From the NCBI GenBank assembly GCA_038049695.1, contig CP142451.1, forward strand, positions 32,472,001-32,536,000: a DNA stretch of 64,000 nt, read 5' to 3'. This stretch comes from Cinnamomum chago (taxonomy: Eukaryota > Streptophyta > Magnoliopsida > Laurales > Lauraceae). The notes under the pieces were generated by a model. It worked only from the letters and a program-made list of their open reading frames with translations. It was not told the origin of the DNA and ran no database searches. Made by a program: the position numbers and the translations under genes. Below are positions 1-11,667 of this stretch, one piece after another; position 1 is the stretch's first letter; every line of letters starts with the position of its first letter.

Positions 1-1190
1 TGGTGAGACGGGGCGGGGACCCACTCCCCAAGGAGGAGCTGCCCACAACGGTTGTCATGCAATGCTAGTTGGTGGGTCACACTTAACTAAAATAATGATG
101 TAGTATCCCCAAGGATTTGCCTCATGTATTTTAGAAACCGAAGCTAATCGGGAGTCATATATTATTTGGTATGAGATACTTAGATAATAATGAATGATGG
201 GGATCCTGGATAGTTAGTCTTAATCCTAATTCTGACTAACTTTGATCCGCACCAATCTAGGCGGTATTCGCACTCCCCAAGGAGGCATACCCCGGGGATT
301 GGGATTCCGATGCATTCTGAATTTAGTGGTTTTGAGGATTCCCACATAAATTAGGTAGAATACTAAACCCTGATGTCATTTATATTCATTAATTGAATGT
401 ATGGTTGTGTGCTATAGTACTTCAAGCATGAATTCAATTACTTTCAATTCACTTGCGACCATCCTCAACCAGAACAAGTTGGTGGGATCCAACTATATAG
501 ACTGAAAATGGTACCTGGATATTGTCCTGACTACTTCAAGATATAAATATGTCCTTACCAAAACCCCCCTTGATTAGCCTGGCCTGGATGCAACCGAAGA
601 AGAAAAGAACTTTATACCAAATGGGCCAAAGACGATGAGATGGCCAGATGTTACATTCTAGCATCCATGTCTAGTGTTTTGCAACACCAACATCGATCCT
701 ATAAGACTGCATATGATATTATATCAAACTTAAAGGAGATGTTTACGGAACAGGGCACGCCTTCTAGGCAGGCATCTATGAGGGTGCTCATTAGCACCAA
801 GATGGCTGAAGCTACATCAGTACAAGACCACATGTTGAAAATGATGGGCTCATTGAATGAGTTAGATGTACTAGGGGCTGCGATTGATGTAGAATTACAG
901 ATTGACATAATCCTTGAGTCACTGCCAGAGTCATTCAACAATTTCAAGGTTAATTATAATATGAATAAGATGAATCTGACTCTGGCTGAGCTGTCTAGCC
1001 AGCTGGTAGTGACTGAAGGGATTATGAAGAAGAAACCAACTGCCCTGATGACAGAAAAGTCAGATGCCAAGTCCAAGCTGAAAGGCAAAGGGCGGAAAGG
1101 CAAAAAGAAATCAGCTCCGAAGGGTTCTAGGTGGAAAGTGGTCTTAATGGTGGCGTGGCCAAGGCTAAGGGTTCAGTGAAGACATGAGAG
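1..1190 (+). mobile_element. Ty1/copia remnant: untranslated leader and gag
   Basis: Fossil of a Ty1/copia retrotransposon that enters from the left edge. A gag-like reading frame begins near 428 (MNSITFNSLATILNQNK) and continues to about 1180, where it ends in a Lys/Arg-rich tail. The middle part (640 onwards) has the helical pattern of the copia capsid family (UBN2/retrotran_gag_2), with LKEMF, LNELD and ILESLP blocks spaced as in that family. No protease, RT or integrase follows. Bases 1-427 look like its untranslated leader. The motif CTCCCCAAGGAG, a small stem-loop, occurs there twice (near 24 and 271). The element is broken and looks old. Confidence 0.7.
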
Positions 1191-1542
1191 CCAACTGAGA
1201 ATTGTAACGTCATTGCATGATTCAACCCACTTGCTCAGGGTGCTCCTCTAATTGTCCAATTGTTCTGAAATTCATATGGAAACTTCAATATCTGTGTGTC
1301 ACAGATTCCCGGCTCTTTATACACCCAATCTTTAACTCCCAAGAATATGTGACATATCATTAAAAGTATATATATATATATAATATATGCACATTGGTTT
1401 AACTCTTATTGTAGTAAAATTTTACCAAAACATTTATCTTGAACAGTAAATTTCTTTTCATAATAGACTTAACCTATTTAGAAGTTTTATCAATTTCTTA
1501 ATTCTCGTGAGGAGGATAAAGAGGCATAGAATCCATACTTGG
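1191..1542. other. Unassigned AT-rich spacer with a (TA)n run
   Basis: No gene or recognisable repeat is visible. A (TA)n microsatellite lies at about 1367-1388. The stretch ends at a candidate target-site copy (TCCAT, 1543-1547) of the LTR that follows. Confidence 0.5.
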
Positions 1543-1547
1543 TCCAT

Positions 1548-3498
1548 TGTTGAGTTCATGAATTTGCACATTTACGCATCATTTTAGGATGAATTAGGGG
1601 TTTAATTGGGAGAATTGCATCATTATTCATCTGATTTCATCGTTGCATGCATTTTCACCTAGGAACTTGAATTTTCATACTTTTCATACATTTTCTGCAT
1701 TAACTTAGACTGTTTTGCAAATTTTCTTTGAAGAGTCCCAGTTGGAGTAGAACTTTGTCCGGATGGGTCCCGCTTCAATATGGGTTCTTCAATATTTGAT
1801 GTGTTGAATTAAAATGTGCAGAAAATGAGAGTTGCAGGCCTCTGTCACGTAGCTCACTTTCAAGCACACATAGTTATCTTGGGCCCTGCATTGTTGAATT
1901 GAAGTTTGAAAAGAAGAAAATTGAAGAATTCACCACGTGGACCTCACACACAAGCCATATGCAAATCGATCAAAGGAGGGGTCCACTCATTATGTCAGTT
2001 GAAGAGTCCCAACTACTGTAGAAGACTTCTCATAGGGCCCACTGTTCAAGCAGATGAAATGTCCCACATGGCAGGGTCCGCAATAGTTACAAATTTGAAA
2101 TTATTAATGGATAATTCAAAGAGTACCACTCTGATTGGAACAAAAGAAGAAGAGTTTGAATCATCCACATCTAAAGTCCTTTCGAAAATGAAAGTTGAAC
2201 AGAGATAGAATCCATTGCAAATCAAATTTTAAAAGTTAATCCCATTTTTCTCGTGAAAAATCATCTTCAAATGGCCATAACTTTCAATCCGGCCGTCAGA
2301 TCGATGAAATTTACATACCATTGGAAAGCTTATTCAGAGTAGATACTCGTGGAGCCTAAGAATATATAAATCAGAGCTATATTGACAAAGTTATGGGTCC
2401 GGAGATTTTCATGTTCATTTTTAGACGGGATTGCAATTAAATCCACACCGTTGATAATCAATTGTTGCACATCCCTTGTGGGACCCATTTGAAGATTAGC
2501 GAAGCACCCAGAGGTTTCTAGAAGCTTCCACCTCATTCAAATTCAAAAGGGATAAGAGATATACCTTATCAATGAAGATAAATCAAATCTGCAGAGAAGG
2601 TGTTCAGATTCAATGTATATATACGTAAGATAACCGGAGATATAAAAGAAACCAAAAGGTAGCATACGAGAGACACACTCCGCCCTTTGGACGTCCATAA
2701 TTAATCTATCTCTTCTTTCCTTAATTAATAGAATTTAAGAGTTATTTTTGGGTATTTTGGGGCCCTGTTCCAGAACTAGGTTAGAAGAGTGTGAGAGAAA
2801 ATTGTAATCGCCATGAAGTTCTTAATGAAAATCACATCTTTTGCAATGGAGGAGTAGATCCCTGGATCAGAATGTCAGATGAAGTTAAGTATTTCTCATC
2901 GTTAATTTAAGTGATATTTTTGTCTCTTGCGTATTGATTATAATAATAAATCTGCCTTCTGTCATTAGCAACCTATGTTATTCAATTTATTTATTTGAAC
3001 AATGCTTTAATCATGTAGGTTTTCTTAATAGATTATTCTTAGATTGAAATTCTTTGATTAATATGTGATATTTAGTTAAGTTCATAATTTTATTAGGTGA
3101 AGGAGATTTTTGCTTTAATTAAATTGTGGAAATTGTGCTCTTTGATAGACAAATTATCTGAATCAGAAACATTGAATTGTTTCTAATTTGAAGATTTTTG
3201 GGACAAATCTATTTTATCAAATGCATAGAATGATGGTGGAACTACTTAATGGATTCATGATATTCTGATATGCATTTTCTCATATTTTATTGCTGCATTC
3301 TAGATCTAGAATTTTCTCAATCTTATTATTGTTTTTTTCTTTTCATTATTCTCTTGTCATTATCATTGATAAAAAAAAATCAGATTTTGAATTTTAACTT
3401 AGTAGTGCTCCCTATGGGATTCGACCAGTACTTGCCACTGTCTCAAATAAACAGTTGTGCACTTGCAGTATTAAAATATTGAATTTAAATTCACATCA
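1548..3498 (+). mobile_element. Solo LTR, Athila-like (Ty3/gypsy)
   Basis: A 1.95-kb block starting TGTTGAGTTCATG and ending TTCACATCA, without any coding potential. The flanking pentamers TCCAT (left) and TCCAC (right) match at four of five positions, as expected for an old target-site duplication. The 3' part has the layout of Athila/Tat-type LTRs: a 'CCCTATGGGATTCGACC...TTGTGCACTTGCAG' block near its end. An internal block (about 2272-2330: a 'GGCCATAACTTTC' box, a CGTCAGATCGA box, then CATTGGAAAGC) also occurs in the other Athila-like LTR of this window (15874-18468). With no internal region or second LTR, a solo LTR left by recombination is the simplest reading. Confidence 0.6.
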
Positions 3499-3916
3499 TC
3501 CACCGGTCGAACTTTCCTTGAAGTTGGTTTGAGCCAATCCAAATTACAGGTAGCGGAATCAGATTCTCAAAATCATTTGACATTGAGAAAAGTTCGAAAA
3601 TGACAGCTTCTGTCGTCTGCTTCTTTTCTTCCTTCCTCTGCTCAATGAATGCATGTGATTATTAATGCATGGCGTTTGAGTCATGGGAGAAATTGGTGAG
3701 TCAACACTCTACACTCTACATGGTGGGTTGACCAAATGTAAAATTTAAATAGTTTAAATAAATGCCTTCTCCTTCGTAGGTTCTTGCCAATTTTAACTTC
3801 AACAAAAATTGGAATTGTCTTCAGATTTGTTATTGTAAGGACTATATGAGAGTGTTGGCTAATTTATTGGATAATGGATAAAATCGAGAATTTAATTTAT
3901 AATGTACTTAGATGGA
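3499..3916. other. Unassigned sequence between two solo LTRs
   Basis: About 420 bases with no reading frame or known repeat that I can recognise. It is bounded by the target-site copies of the LTRs on either side. Confidence 0.4.
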
Positions 3917-3921
3917 CTGGC

Positions 3922-5428
3922 TGTTAGGGTTTTCATTTGTTGCAATTTGATTGGATGCATTCATTTTCATGTTAGCTTGATCTCTCATACACTCATACTT
4001 TTAAATCTTGGTATCTTCATGCATTTTTGTTCAAGTTTTCATGATTGAAAAGATTTGAGTTTCATACATGATTTAATCATTCAATTTACTTTCGAAGAAT
4101 TTATTAAATGAATTTTTGAAAGTCATGCATACTCATGTTTTGATTCACATTTTAAAACTTCTTTTTAAACATGTTTATCTCTAGTCAAGTCGAGTTCTCC
4201 ATGACCAATCATCCCTATTTAGAAAAGCAGTTAAAAAAAATCTGTCAATTGAAATTGGAATTTCGGTCAACTAAATTTTCACAATTTCTAATGTTCTAAT
4301 TTTTCGACTGTTGGAATTTCAGTCAACCAAACAGAGAGCCGTCGAACACTTTTTTACTGTAAATCGAGCTCTTCCTTGGGACTTATGCCAACCCTTTCCA
4401 GTCTTTTGAGGGCCAAGGAATGTGGGAGAGCTAGGCTAGGCTAAAAGGAAAATTTCTGGATTTCAACCTTTGATTCTTCAAATGGGTTTGCTCCCTTTGT
4501 CTCAAAATTAATTCATGCTAGTCTTTAAAGCTTTGTTTTCATTTATGGCATGATTTAAGTTCACTTAACATGTTCAAATGCTAGTTGCTTGATACGACTT
4601 GATTTTAAACATGGTTAGTGATTTGACTTCAACATTTGAATAGATATAAACATGTTATCAACTTTATATTTCAAAACATGCTAGAGTTAGATTGAGTTTT
4701 CTAAAATTAGTTTGTTCATCATTTTAAAACATGTGTTCATCATTTAAATCACTTTATCTCTCATTTATGGTTTTCACCTTTGCATAATTTATGAGCATTT
4801 AATTTCAAAAAGAGATAGCGACTTCCAAGCATATGCATCTTTTATAGATCTTTGCATTCATCATGCATGTCTTAAATTGAGTTTCACTTTTATATTAGTG
4901 TATGTTAAGAGGCATTAATATGTACGTAATTGCATCTCTTCTTGTGCATCATTAGGCATAAAAAATTGAGATAAAAACATCATATTGTAAAGGTCATTGC
5001 TAAGCCTTAGAAAAGCATAAGTGGTTATAAAGGTTAATGATAAGCCTTTGAAAAGTATATGTGGTTTTAAGGTTAGAGGTGAGCCTAAAACTCAAGTTGA
5101 AATAGTGAAAAAATCCGGTAGGAAAACCGCGAGTGGATGTAGGCATGATTGGCCGAACCACTATAAATTTGGTTGTTGTGGTGGTTGATCTTTTACTTTG
5201 TGGATGTTGCTCACATGCTCAGCTTAATGTTTTTTATTAATGCCAATGTTGAATGATTACATAGTTTCTTTACTTATTCATGTATGACTTAGAAACTTCA
5301 CTTGTAGTCGAGTTAATTAAATTCTAAAGCATAATTGGTGTTAGAAAATTAAAATTGGCCTAGGTCTTTGAGCTTACCCTATTCACCCCTCCCCCCCCCC
5401 CCCCTCGGGTTCGGATCTTGGACATTCA
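3922..5428 (+). mobile_element. Old solo LTR of family A (copia-type)
   Basis: A diverged copy of the LTR family also found at 9372, 23863, 35808 and 40794. It starts TGTTAGGGTTTTC and ends TTCGGATCTTGGACATTCA after the family's 'CACCCTATTCACCCC' block, here grown into a long poly-C run (about 5388-5404). Flanking pentamers CTGGC and CTAGC differ at one base. It keeps traces of the family's promoter repeats (two GTCAAC sites, near 4267 and 4323), decayed copies of the hairpin array (about 4990-5090), and the conserved GTGGATGTAGGC...GCCGAACCACTATAAAT block. It is the most diverged of the five copies and therefore probably the oldest. Confidence 0.75.
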
Positions 5429-5433
5429 CTAGC

Positions 5434-5532
5434 CTTCATGCAAAGAAGTAGACTAAAGATAGAAGCCTTGCCCGCTTGAGCGGGCCTTGCTGAATTTGCT
5501 AGATAGATTGAATGCTTGCTCGAGCGAACATG
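5434..5532 (+). other. Fragment with TCGAG palindromes, possibly from a copia LTR
   Basis: A 100-base island between two LTR blocks. It contains GCCCGCTTGAGCGGGC (near 5469), an almost perfect 16-base palindrome, and GCTCGAGCGAAC (near 5517). These match the palindrome repeats in the SIRE-like LTRs at 30034 and 45364, so the island may be left over from a related LTR. Confidence 0.35.
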
Positions 5533-6892
5533 GCAGTTGTCACACCCCAAAACCGGACTCCTACAAAGGTCTGACCTCAAGGTGCGTGATTTTGGGAATA
5601 ATTAAAAAAAATTCTTTCCCCAGGATCCGCATGTGTGAGGAAGACAAAATTTCCAAACACATCAAGAACATTTCGTGAAAGCTTACATGGCGTTGTGACC
5701 CGAAGTCTGTGGCCATCGGATTCCACGTCGCACTCAACCTATCAGCGTAAAGCTGTTATAGCAATGCTCAAACTCAGATTGGAACAAACCAAGATAATAA
5801 CATATACAGAGCTGACAGTAACATGTTAATCATTACCCAAGCATGTTCAAGTTATAAATTAACAAGTTCATTAATTACAATCCCAAGGAAAAAGGCTAAC
5901 AAAAGTTGTACAAAATATAACTAAGAACAAATACTACCCAAGTGTGTAACGTAACTCCGGAGTCAAACACGACATCTAGATGACGTCACTGACACAACAA
6001 ACGTGCAAAACTCGTGCCTCTATAGCCATCTGCACACGCACTAGCTCAAGACAAGAACCTGCTGCCTAAGGCACCAAAGTATAGTATATCAGACACGACA
6101 GTTTGGTAGGTGATCAATTTAGGCATGAGCATATACAAAATTAAAGTTTAAAAGAAACATTATTGGAAACAATTTACTGAATTTAAAATAGATTTATAGG
6201 GTTTAAAAAACAATGCATGAACAATATACTTGTCGAGAGAACAAAAGTCCATGAACGATATACGAAATGAAACTAGTATGATTATTAAATCCATTTTTCA
6301 ATACCAAAGCACATTTGAAAGTCCCAGAGAAATCATACAAAGCTTGCAAGATAAAAACATTGAAATCAATGTACTAGATAGAAATCATGGTAATAAAACT
6401 GACTGAGCGTATGGCAACCACATGAAGCTATATTCTCCATCACCGAAGTGACAAGAGCACTCACAATAATAATTCTCCATCACACGAAGTGAAGGGAGCA
6501 CACGATCATATACTTATAGTAACCAAGTATGGATGGGCATCACACACGAGTCCTGCCGTGGAACGGGCTAAACAAGCACGTACAAATTCCAAGTTGTAGT
6601 TGGCACGAAGTATTTAAGGACCCAAGGCGGTTGATCAAACCGACAAGGTTGTCCAAGCTGAGTGGTGCCGACACGAAAATCCACGTGAAACTTTACAAAT
6701 CACAATTGTACTCTTGAAGTGATAAGGGACTACTCTGCACACTGAAAATAGCCACACACATGAGAGCACACAAAACGAGTAGCCTTGTCAAAAAGCACAC
6801 ACGATGTGGCGAACCACACGAAATTCACGCTTGGCACTAAGTGAAAACCTTTTAAAACCAAAACCTTTGCACACCCATCCCTTTACAAGTCC

Positions 6893-7126
6893 AAACCTTT
6901 ACAAACCCAAACGTTGCAACCAATGCCTTTTCAAGTCAAAACCTTTACAAATCCAACTATTGCAAACCAATGCCTTTTTAAGTCAAAACCTTTACAATTT
7001 CAAATTATTGCAAACCAATGCCTTTTCAAGTCAAAAACTTTACAATTTCAAATTATTGCAAACCAATGCCTTTTCAAGTCAAAACCTTTATAATTTCAAA
7101 TTATTGCAAACCAATGCCTTTTCACA
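6893..7126 (+). repeat. 48-bp tandem repeat, about 5 units
   Basis: A 48-base unit (AAACCAATGCCTTTTCAAGT, then a CAAAACCTTTACAATTTC block and AAATTATTGC) is repeated about five times with few changes. Because 48 is a multiple of three, the array reads as a 16-residue protein repeat (LLQTNAF...), but codon content and context give no reason to think it is translated. It is a minisatellite that grew inside the family B LTR. The family B copy at 21133 lacks an array of this size. Confidence 0.85.
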
Positions 7127-7339
7127 TCAACCCTAAGGTTTTTGAAGACAGACTTCTTAAGCAAATGCTAAGGCCCATCACTTGACGCTTGTGTATTTGA
7201 AACCCAAATGTCGGAATTTAAAGAAACAAATTGGTGCCCTCGAAGTTAAAAGGCATTTTAGATTTCAAATGCACACTATTAAGTTAAAGCCCTTAATAAT
7301 ATTCAAGTTTTCATCCTCGCAAAAATCCTTGAAAAATCC

Positions 7340-7500
7340 TCCTTTTCTGGACAATCGGTCAGCTCTCAGTCAGAAAGTCGGCTAGCTGACCACTTGCTGA
7401 CCCGACTTCACCCTGAGTGTAAAAATAGCTTGCTATTATGGTGACCGACCTGGGGTCGATCACCCATCGGTCATGAGTCGGCTAGCCGACTGGTGACCGC
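7340..7500. promoter_or_regulatory. Palindrome cluster in the family B block
   Basis: GC-rich island in AT-rich DNA, with repeated CGGTCA, GTGACCG and GGCTAGC words. The longest palindrome is GTCGGCTAGCCGAC at 7477-7490 (14 of 14 positions symmetrical). It corresponds in position to the GTTAAC cluster of the family B copy at 26955-27130. Its role is unknown. Confidence 0.55.
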
Positions 7501-9770
7501 CCCCTGCGCGTGTAGTTTCACATCAGGTCTTGTTTTGGCATGTTTCTCCTTCCAGTTCACCTCTCTTCATTCTTAGACCTATCCTATACTTCCAGAACCT
7601 GTATGATCATAAAAAAAAAGTCCATCTCCCAACCATTTCATCATCCAAACTCCTCCATTCTCTAAACATCAATAATCATCAACAAAATCATTAACAACAA
7701 GTAATTTGTAACAAAATAAGATTTTCATGCTTAGCTAAATGGAGGATTTTCAAAGTAATATAAGAAACATGTGCAAGCAAGTTCAAATTAGAATCCAAAA
7801 GGCATTCAACCATGTTAATATTAATATCAATGCAAACTAGAACAAGAGAATAAAACATTTTGAAATCAAAGATGCATCCAAACCAAGCATGCACTAGGAA
7901 AGCTAAAGGGATCACTTGTCTTAGCCTCTAGCACTCCAAACCTATTAAACAAAACCCAAAGATATAACCCTTAGACACCCAAAGATGGTCAATTTAAAAA
8001 CGTGTTTAGGGTCCACCAGTTGACACAAATCAAAATTTAATTAAAGGCCACAACTTGGTTACCCATCTATCCTTCATTCTAAGGCTGGTTGGTAATGATT
8101 TCCAAAAAGTCCAGTCACCAATATATTAAACTAGTAAAACAGTCCATGATTTTCGCCAAGTTAAAACATGTTTGTGTTAACTAAATGAGGCAAATCAAAG
8201 TACATTTAAGGAAAAAAATCAAGGTTAAAAGACCCTTAAAAATCCGGACCAGATATGAGGGAGCAATGGGCTGAAAACCCATCCAAAAGTGCCCAAAGAT
8301 TTCTGCAGAAATCTGCTGGACAACTAGGGCTGTAGAGTACAGTTTGCTGGTCCTTCTCTTCCCCAATTCCAGCCACTGCCTTGGGGCATTTGGGCACTAT
8401 TTAGAGGGGATTTTTAAGGGAGAAAAACAACTGAAACTCAAGCTAATTGGGCACCAAATTCAGTCACATGAGCAGCTATAAATGAGAAGAAAAATCAGAC
8501 ATGAAGCTAGATAAAACATGTAGTACAACTTTGACAATTTCAGACCATTAACATGCACATCAAATTACCCAAATCAGTCACTTGCCTTAGTTCAAAATGG
8601 TCCCAAATCACACTCTAAAATCACATCCTGCAGTTGGAAACACCTGTGGGGGAAGATTTGAAATGCACCTTGGGTTGGGTCTGGATCGAGACCAACCCGA
8701 CTTGACATATCAACCCGACCCAGAGGGGAAGATGGTTCGAAGGAACTTGGAACGACTGACGGAGAGAGAAAGCAATAAAAACCCAAATTAAAAGAGAAAT
8801 GTCCCACGATCTAGTAGCCTGGCAGTTACCAGTTACCACGATGAAGAGAGGGGAACGTGTGCTGGGAAGGGGGCGAAAATCCAGGGAGAAATGGCATAAG
8901 AAGACGGAAAGATCTAAGGATGAGGTATGCAAAAAAAAAAAAAAATAGAATAATCTCTCAAAATCCCATTTCTAATTTGAGCGTTGGAGGGACCTCGGTT
9001 GGACCATCCGATCGAGTTTTCACTGTGTCTGTCTTTGAAATAGGGATTTTTCCAGAGACATAACTGAGAAGGAAGAGGGAGCTAGACATTGCATTGGTGG
9101 GCCAATACAACCTTTTCCCCCTTGGCCCACACAAAAACTGATCTTACAATTGGCGTCGTCTGTGGATCAAGAGCAAAAGGAAAATCACCCATTGACGCTT
9201 CATCTTGCCAAGAGTTATGACAGATCAAGAGCAGGATCTAGGATCACAGCCTCAGACAGGACGATCCTCGTCCCAGGTAGAGGAAGCCGAAGACAGGAAT
9301 CGGTGAAAATGGTCTGGCAAAGATCCTTTAACTAACCACTCCAGTGGCGCAGACATTGAGTACGTGCCATATGTTAGGGATTTTGTAGTTTGCAATTTGA
9401 TGGATGCATAATCATTCTAGCATCATTTGATTCACACACATATGCATTGTTTTAGATAAACTTGAAATCTTGTTTTATTCATGCATTGCTTTTAAGAGTT
9501 GTAAAAGTTTTGATTTATGCATGATTTGCTTTTAAATCTTGGATGCATTTGATTTGAAAAGAGTTTTAGAAAATCAAGCTAGCCTTTGGTTTTAAAAGTT
9601 TTGAATCATTTTAGGCTTTGTGTGTTTCATGTTTTTAAACATCTTAGAATGATTTAAAACATGTATTCAAGCTTGGTTTAGTGTCCCAAAAATCCCCTCC
9701 AAGAAATACCTTCAAATATGTAAAGAATGGGGATTTTTGTCCCAAGGGGGGTGGCCCGGCAGTGTCGCCA

Positions 9771-9910
9771 GTCGACCGGGAACCCTGCAGGCAGAAAGTG
9801 ACCTGGCGCCCCCAACGGTCATTTTTCTGACCGTTGTGTGATCCCGGTCGACCGAGACATGTTTGCAGGTCGACCGAGGACTAGCCGTTGGGTACTTTTT
9901 CCTATATATA
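9771..9910 (+). promoter_or_regulatory. Family A promoter: GTCGAC repeats, MSA-like sites, TATA
   Basis: GTCGAC at 9771-9776, 9847-9852 and 9869-9874, two of them as the palindrome GGTCGACC. CCCAACGGTCA (9811-9821) and, reversed, TAGCCGTTGGG (9882-9892) both fit the plant M-phase-specific activator consensus YCYAACGGYYA. A CTATATATAT TATA box follows at 9902-9911. The same order is kept in the other well-preserved family A LTRs. Confidence 0.65.
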
Positions 9911-11178
9911 TGAGTTCTTTCCTTTGCCAAAAGTTGGGAATTTTAAGGCCCTCCTTAAGGGATTTTGAGGCATATTCAAGGGAAATGAACTAAGGGATGA
10001 AGGGGATCATTAGGAAAGCTGAAGCTTGGATTAATGAAGTTAAATCACCAAGTAGGCTCTACTTTCCTTAATCATATGTTTTCATGCTTTGTTTTTTTTT
10101 TGGTAAATCATTTGTAGCATGTTAAACTATGTTTGTGTTGTGTCCTTAACATGTTTTATGTTTTGAATTGATTTATTGTTTTGGATACTTCACCATTGAT
10201 TCAATCAAAGTAGTACTTTATCTTTGGTAAATCTAAGTAGATCATGTTAATGAAATATGTAACATGATTCATATACTTGGTTGAATCTTTGGTTGTTGTT
10301 TTCCATCATAAGAAAATCACTTTCAAAACTATCTTATGTTTTGGATTCAACTTCTTTACAAATCATATGTTTTCATGTTTTGTTTTATCTTTGATAAATC
10401 TTTTGTAGCATGTTAATCTATGATGTGTTGTATCCTTAGCATGTTCTATATTTTGAATTGATCTATTGTTTTGGATGCATCACCATTTGATTCAATTCAA
10501 GTAGTACTTTATTTGGTAAATCTAAGTAGATCATGTTAATGGAAAAATCTTTGTAATCATATGTAACATGATCCATATACTTGGTTGAATCTTTGGGTGT
10601 TGTTTTCTTCATAAGAGAATCTCTTTCAAAATATATCTTATGTTGTGGATTCAACATCTTTACAAATCATATGTGTATTATTGTTTTAAAGTTTCACAAC
10701 TTGCTTTGCTTTGATAGGTATATCATTTTCAAGTTGTATTTATAATTACATATGATTTGTCCCCTTATTTCAATCAAATCTATTTTTATGTTTTGAGCTA
10801 CATTGTTGATTTGATTGACATCCCTATGCATCACATGTTTAGAGCTAATTCATTTCATACAACTTGTGTATCTTTGACATCATTAACAAGTTGTTACTTT
10901 TAACATGTGACTTGCATTCCTTCCTCAATCATAAATGTTTTTGAGCTAAAACTTTCAAAAGCCTTAGGCATACATTTATGAGCTTTCATTTTCAAAATGA
11001 TTGAAGACATCACACACACACATCATGAGCTTTCATCTTTGCATTCATAGTGTGAGTGTGTATTAGTTTTTCACTTCCATATCCGCCTATTTAAGAGGCA
11101 TTGTAAAGAGCTTAATTGAATCTCCATCAAGTGTATGTTAGACACTAATTTAGAGAGATAACCAACCTTGTGGTTGAA

Positions 11179-11412
11179 GAGGTTATTGCTTAGCCTATAA
11201 AAGCATAGTGTATAGGTTGATGTTAAGCCTTGAAAAACATCAATGTAAAGGTTATTGCTTAGCCTTGGAAAGCATATTGTAGAGGTTATTGCTTAGCCTA
11301 TAAAAGCATAGTGTATAGGTTGATGTTAAGCCTTGAAAAACATCAATGTAAAGGTTATTGCTTAGCCTTGGAAAGCATATTGTAAAGGTTATTACTTAGC
11401 CTATTGAAAAGC
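11179..11412 (+). repeat. Array of 34-35 bp hairpin units in the family A LTR
   Basis: About seven units of 34-35 bases, arranged so that a 103-base block repeats (copies start near 11179 and 11282). Each unit can form a stem-loop: TGCTT...AAGCA around an 8-11 base loop containing AGCCT. The alternative unit has TTGATGTT...AACATCAA, an 8-bp perfect stem around AAGCCTTGAAA. The array lies about 1.3 kb downstream of the TATA box, near the LTR 3' end, so it would be in the RNA. Confidence 0.75.
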
Positions 11413-11667
11413 ATAAATAGTGGAAATCCGGTGGGGTGTTGGATCACAAGCCGGTAGTGGATGTAGGCATTGAGGCCGAACCACTATAAATCCTTGTGTG
11501 ATGGTGATTGCTTTGTGGTGATTCTTTTGTTAGCTTCCGCATCTTGTATGTTTAATCATCACATGTGACTAGTTTGTTTTAAAGAAGTTAAAATTGATTT
11601 CAATTGGTCATAATTGGAGCTCACCCTATTCACCCCCCCTCTAGGGTTCGGATCACAAGGACTTTCA

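Larger units (their letters stand above)
5538..8640 (-). mobile_element. Family B LTR-like block (Tekay/Del-like), right edge unsure
   Basis: This block resembles the solo LTR at 21133-29453 in order and content: the 'TATTCTCC-TCACCGAAG-TG' boxes (about 6430-6500), the 'GTATGGATGGGC ... TGGTGCCGAC' stretch (about 6525-6675), and a palindrome cluster (7340-7500). On the minus strand its left end reads GGGGTGTGACA, the usual 3' end of Del/Tekay LTRs. The right edge is not clear: similarity fades between 7900 and 8640, and no matching target-site copy was found. It has no coding potential. A 48-bp minisatellite lies inside it. Confidence 0.5.
9372..11667 (+). mobile_element. Solo LTR of family A in the Tat gag leader
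   Basis: A 2.3-kb LTR starting TGTTAGGGATTTTG and ending ACAAGGACTTTCA, flanked by a perfect 5-bp target-site duplication CCATA (9367-9371 and 11668-11672). Order inside: AT-rich 5' part, palindrome cluster and TATA box (9771-9910), a long AT-rich transcribed part, the hairpin array (11179-11412), the conserved GTGGATGTAGGC...GCCGAACCACTATAAAT block, and the 'CACCCTATTCACCCC' terminus. That last block resembles one widespread in copia LTRs, so I place family A in Ty1/copia. No internal region is present. Confidence 0.9.

Noticed and set aside
3270-3482. A 70-residue open frame at the end of the first Athila-like LTR
   Set aside because: It overlaps the conserved terminal LTR sequence and reads as low-complexity Phe/Leu/Ser.
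5386-5406. Long poly-C run as a separate feature
   Set aside because: It is the family A terminal CACCCC block lengthened by slippage. The same block is a poly-G run in the reversed copy at 23893.
6804-7136. A 110-residue open frame with a 16-residue repeat (LLQTNAF)
   Set aside because: It is produced by a 48-bp minisatellite inside an LTR. There is no start context, family or conservation to suggest a protein.
9771-9875. GTCGAC repeats as mere restriction-site coincidence or CpG-island noise
   Set aside because: The same words recur at matching positions in independent LTRs of different superfamilies, far above chance, so they are reported as a finding instead.
11179-11412. Regularly spaced repeats resembling a CRISPR array
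   Set aside because: The units adjoin each other without unique spacers, recur in every family A LTR, and the DNA is a plant nuclear repeat region.
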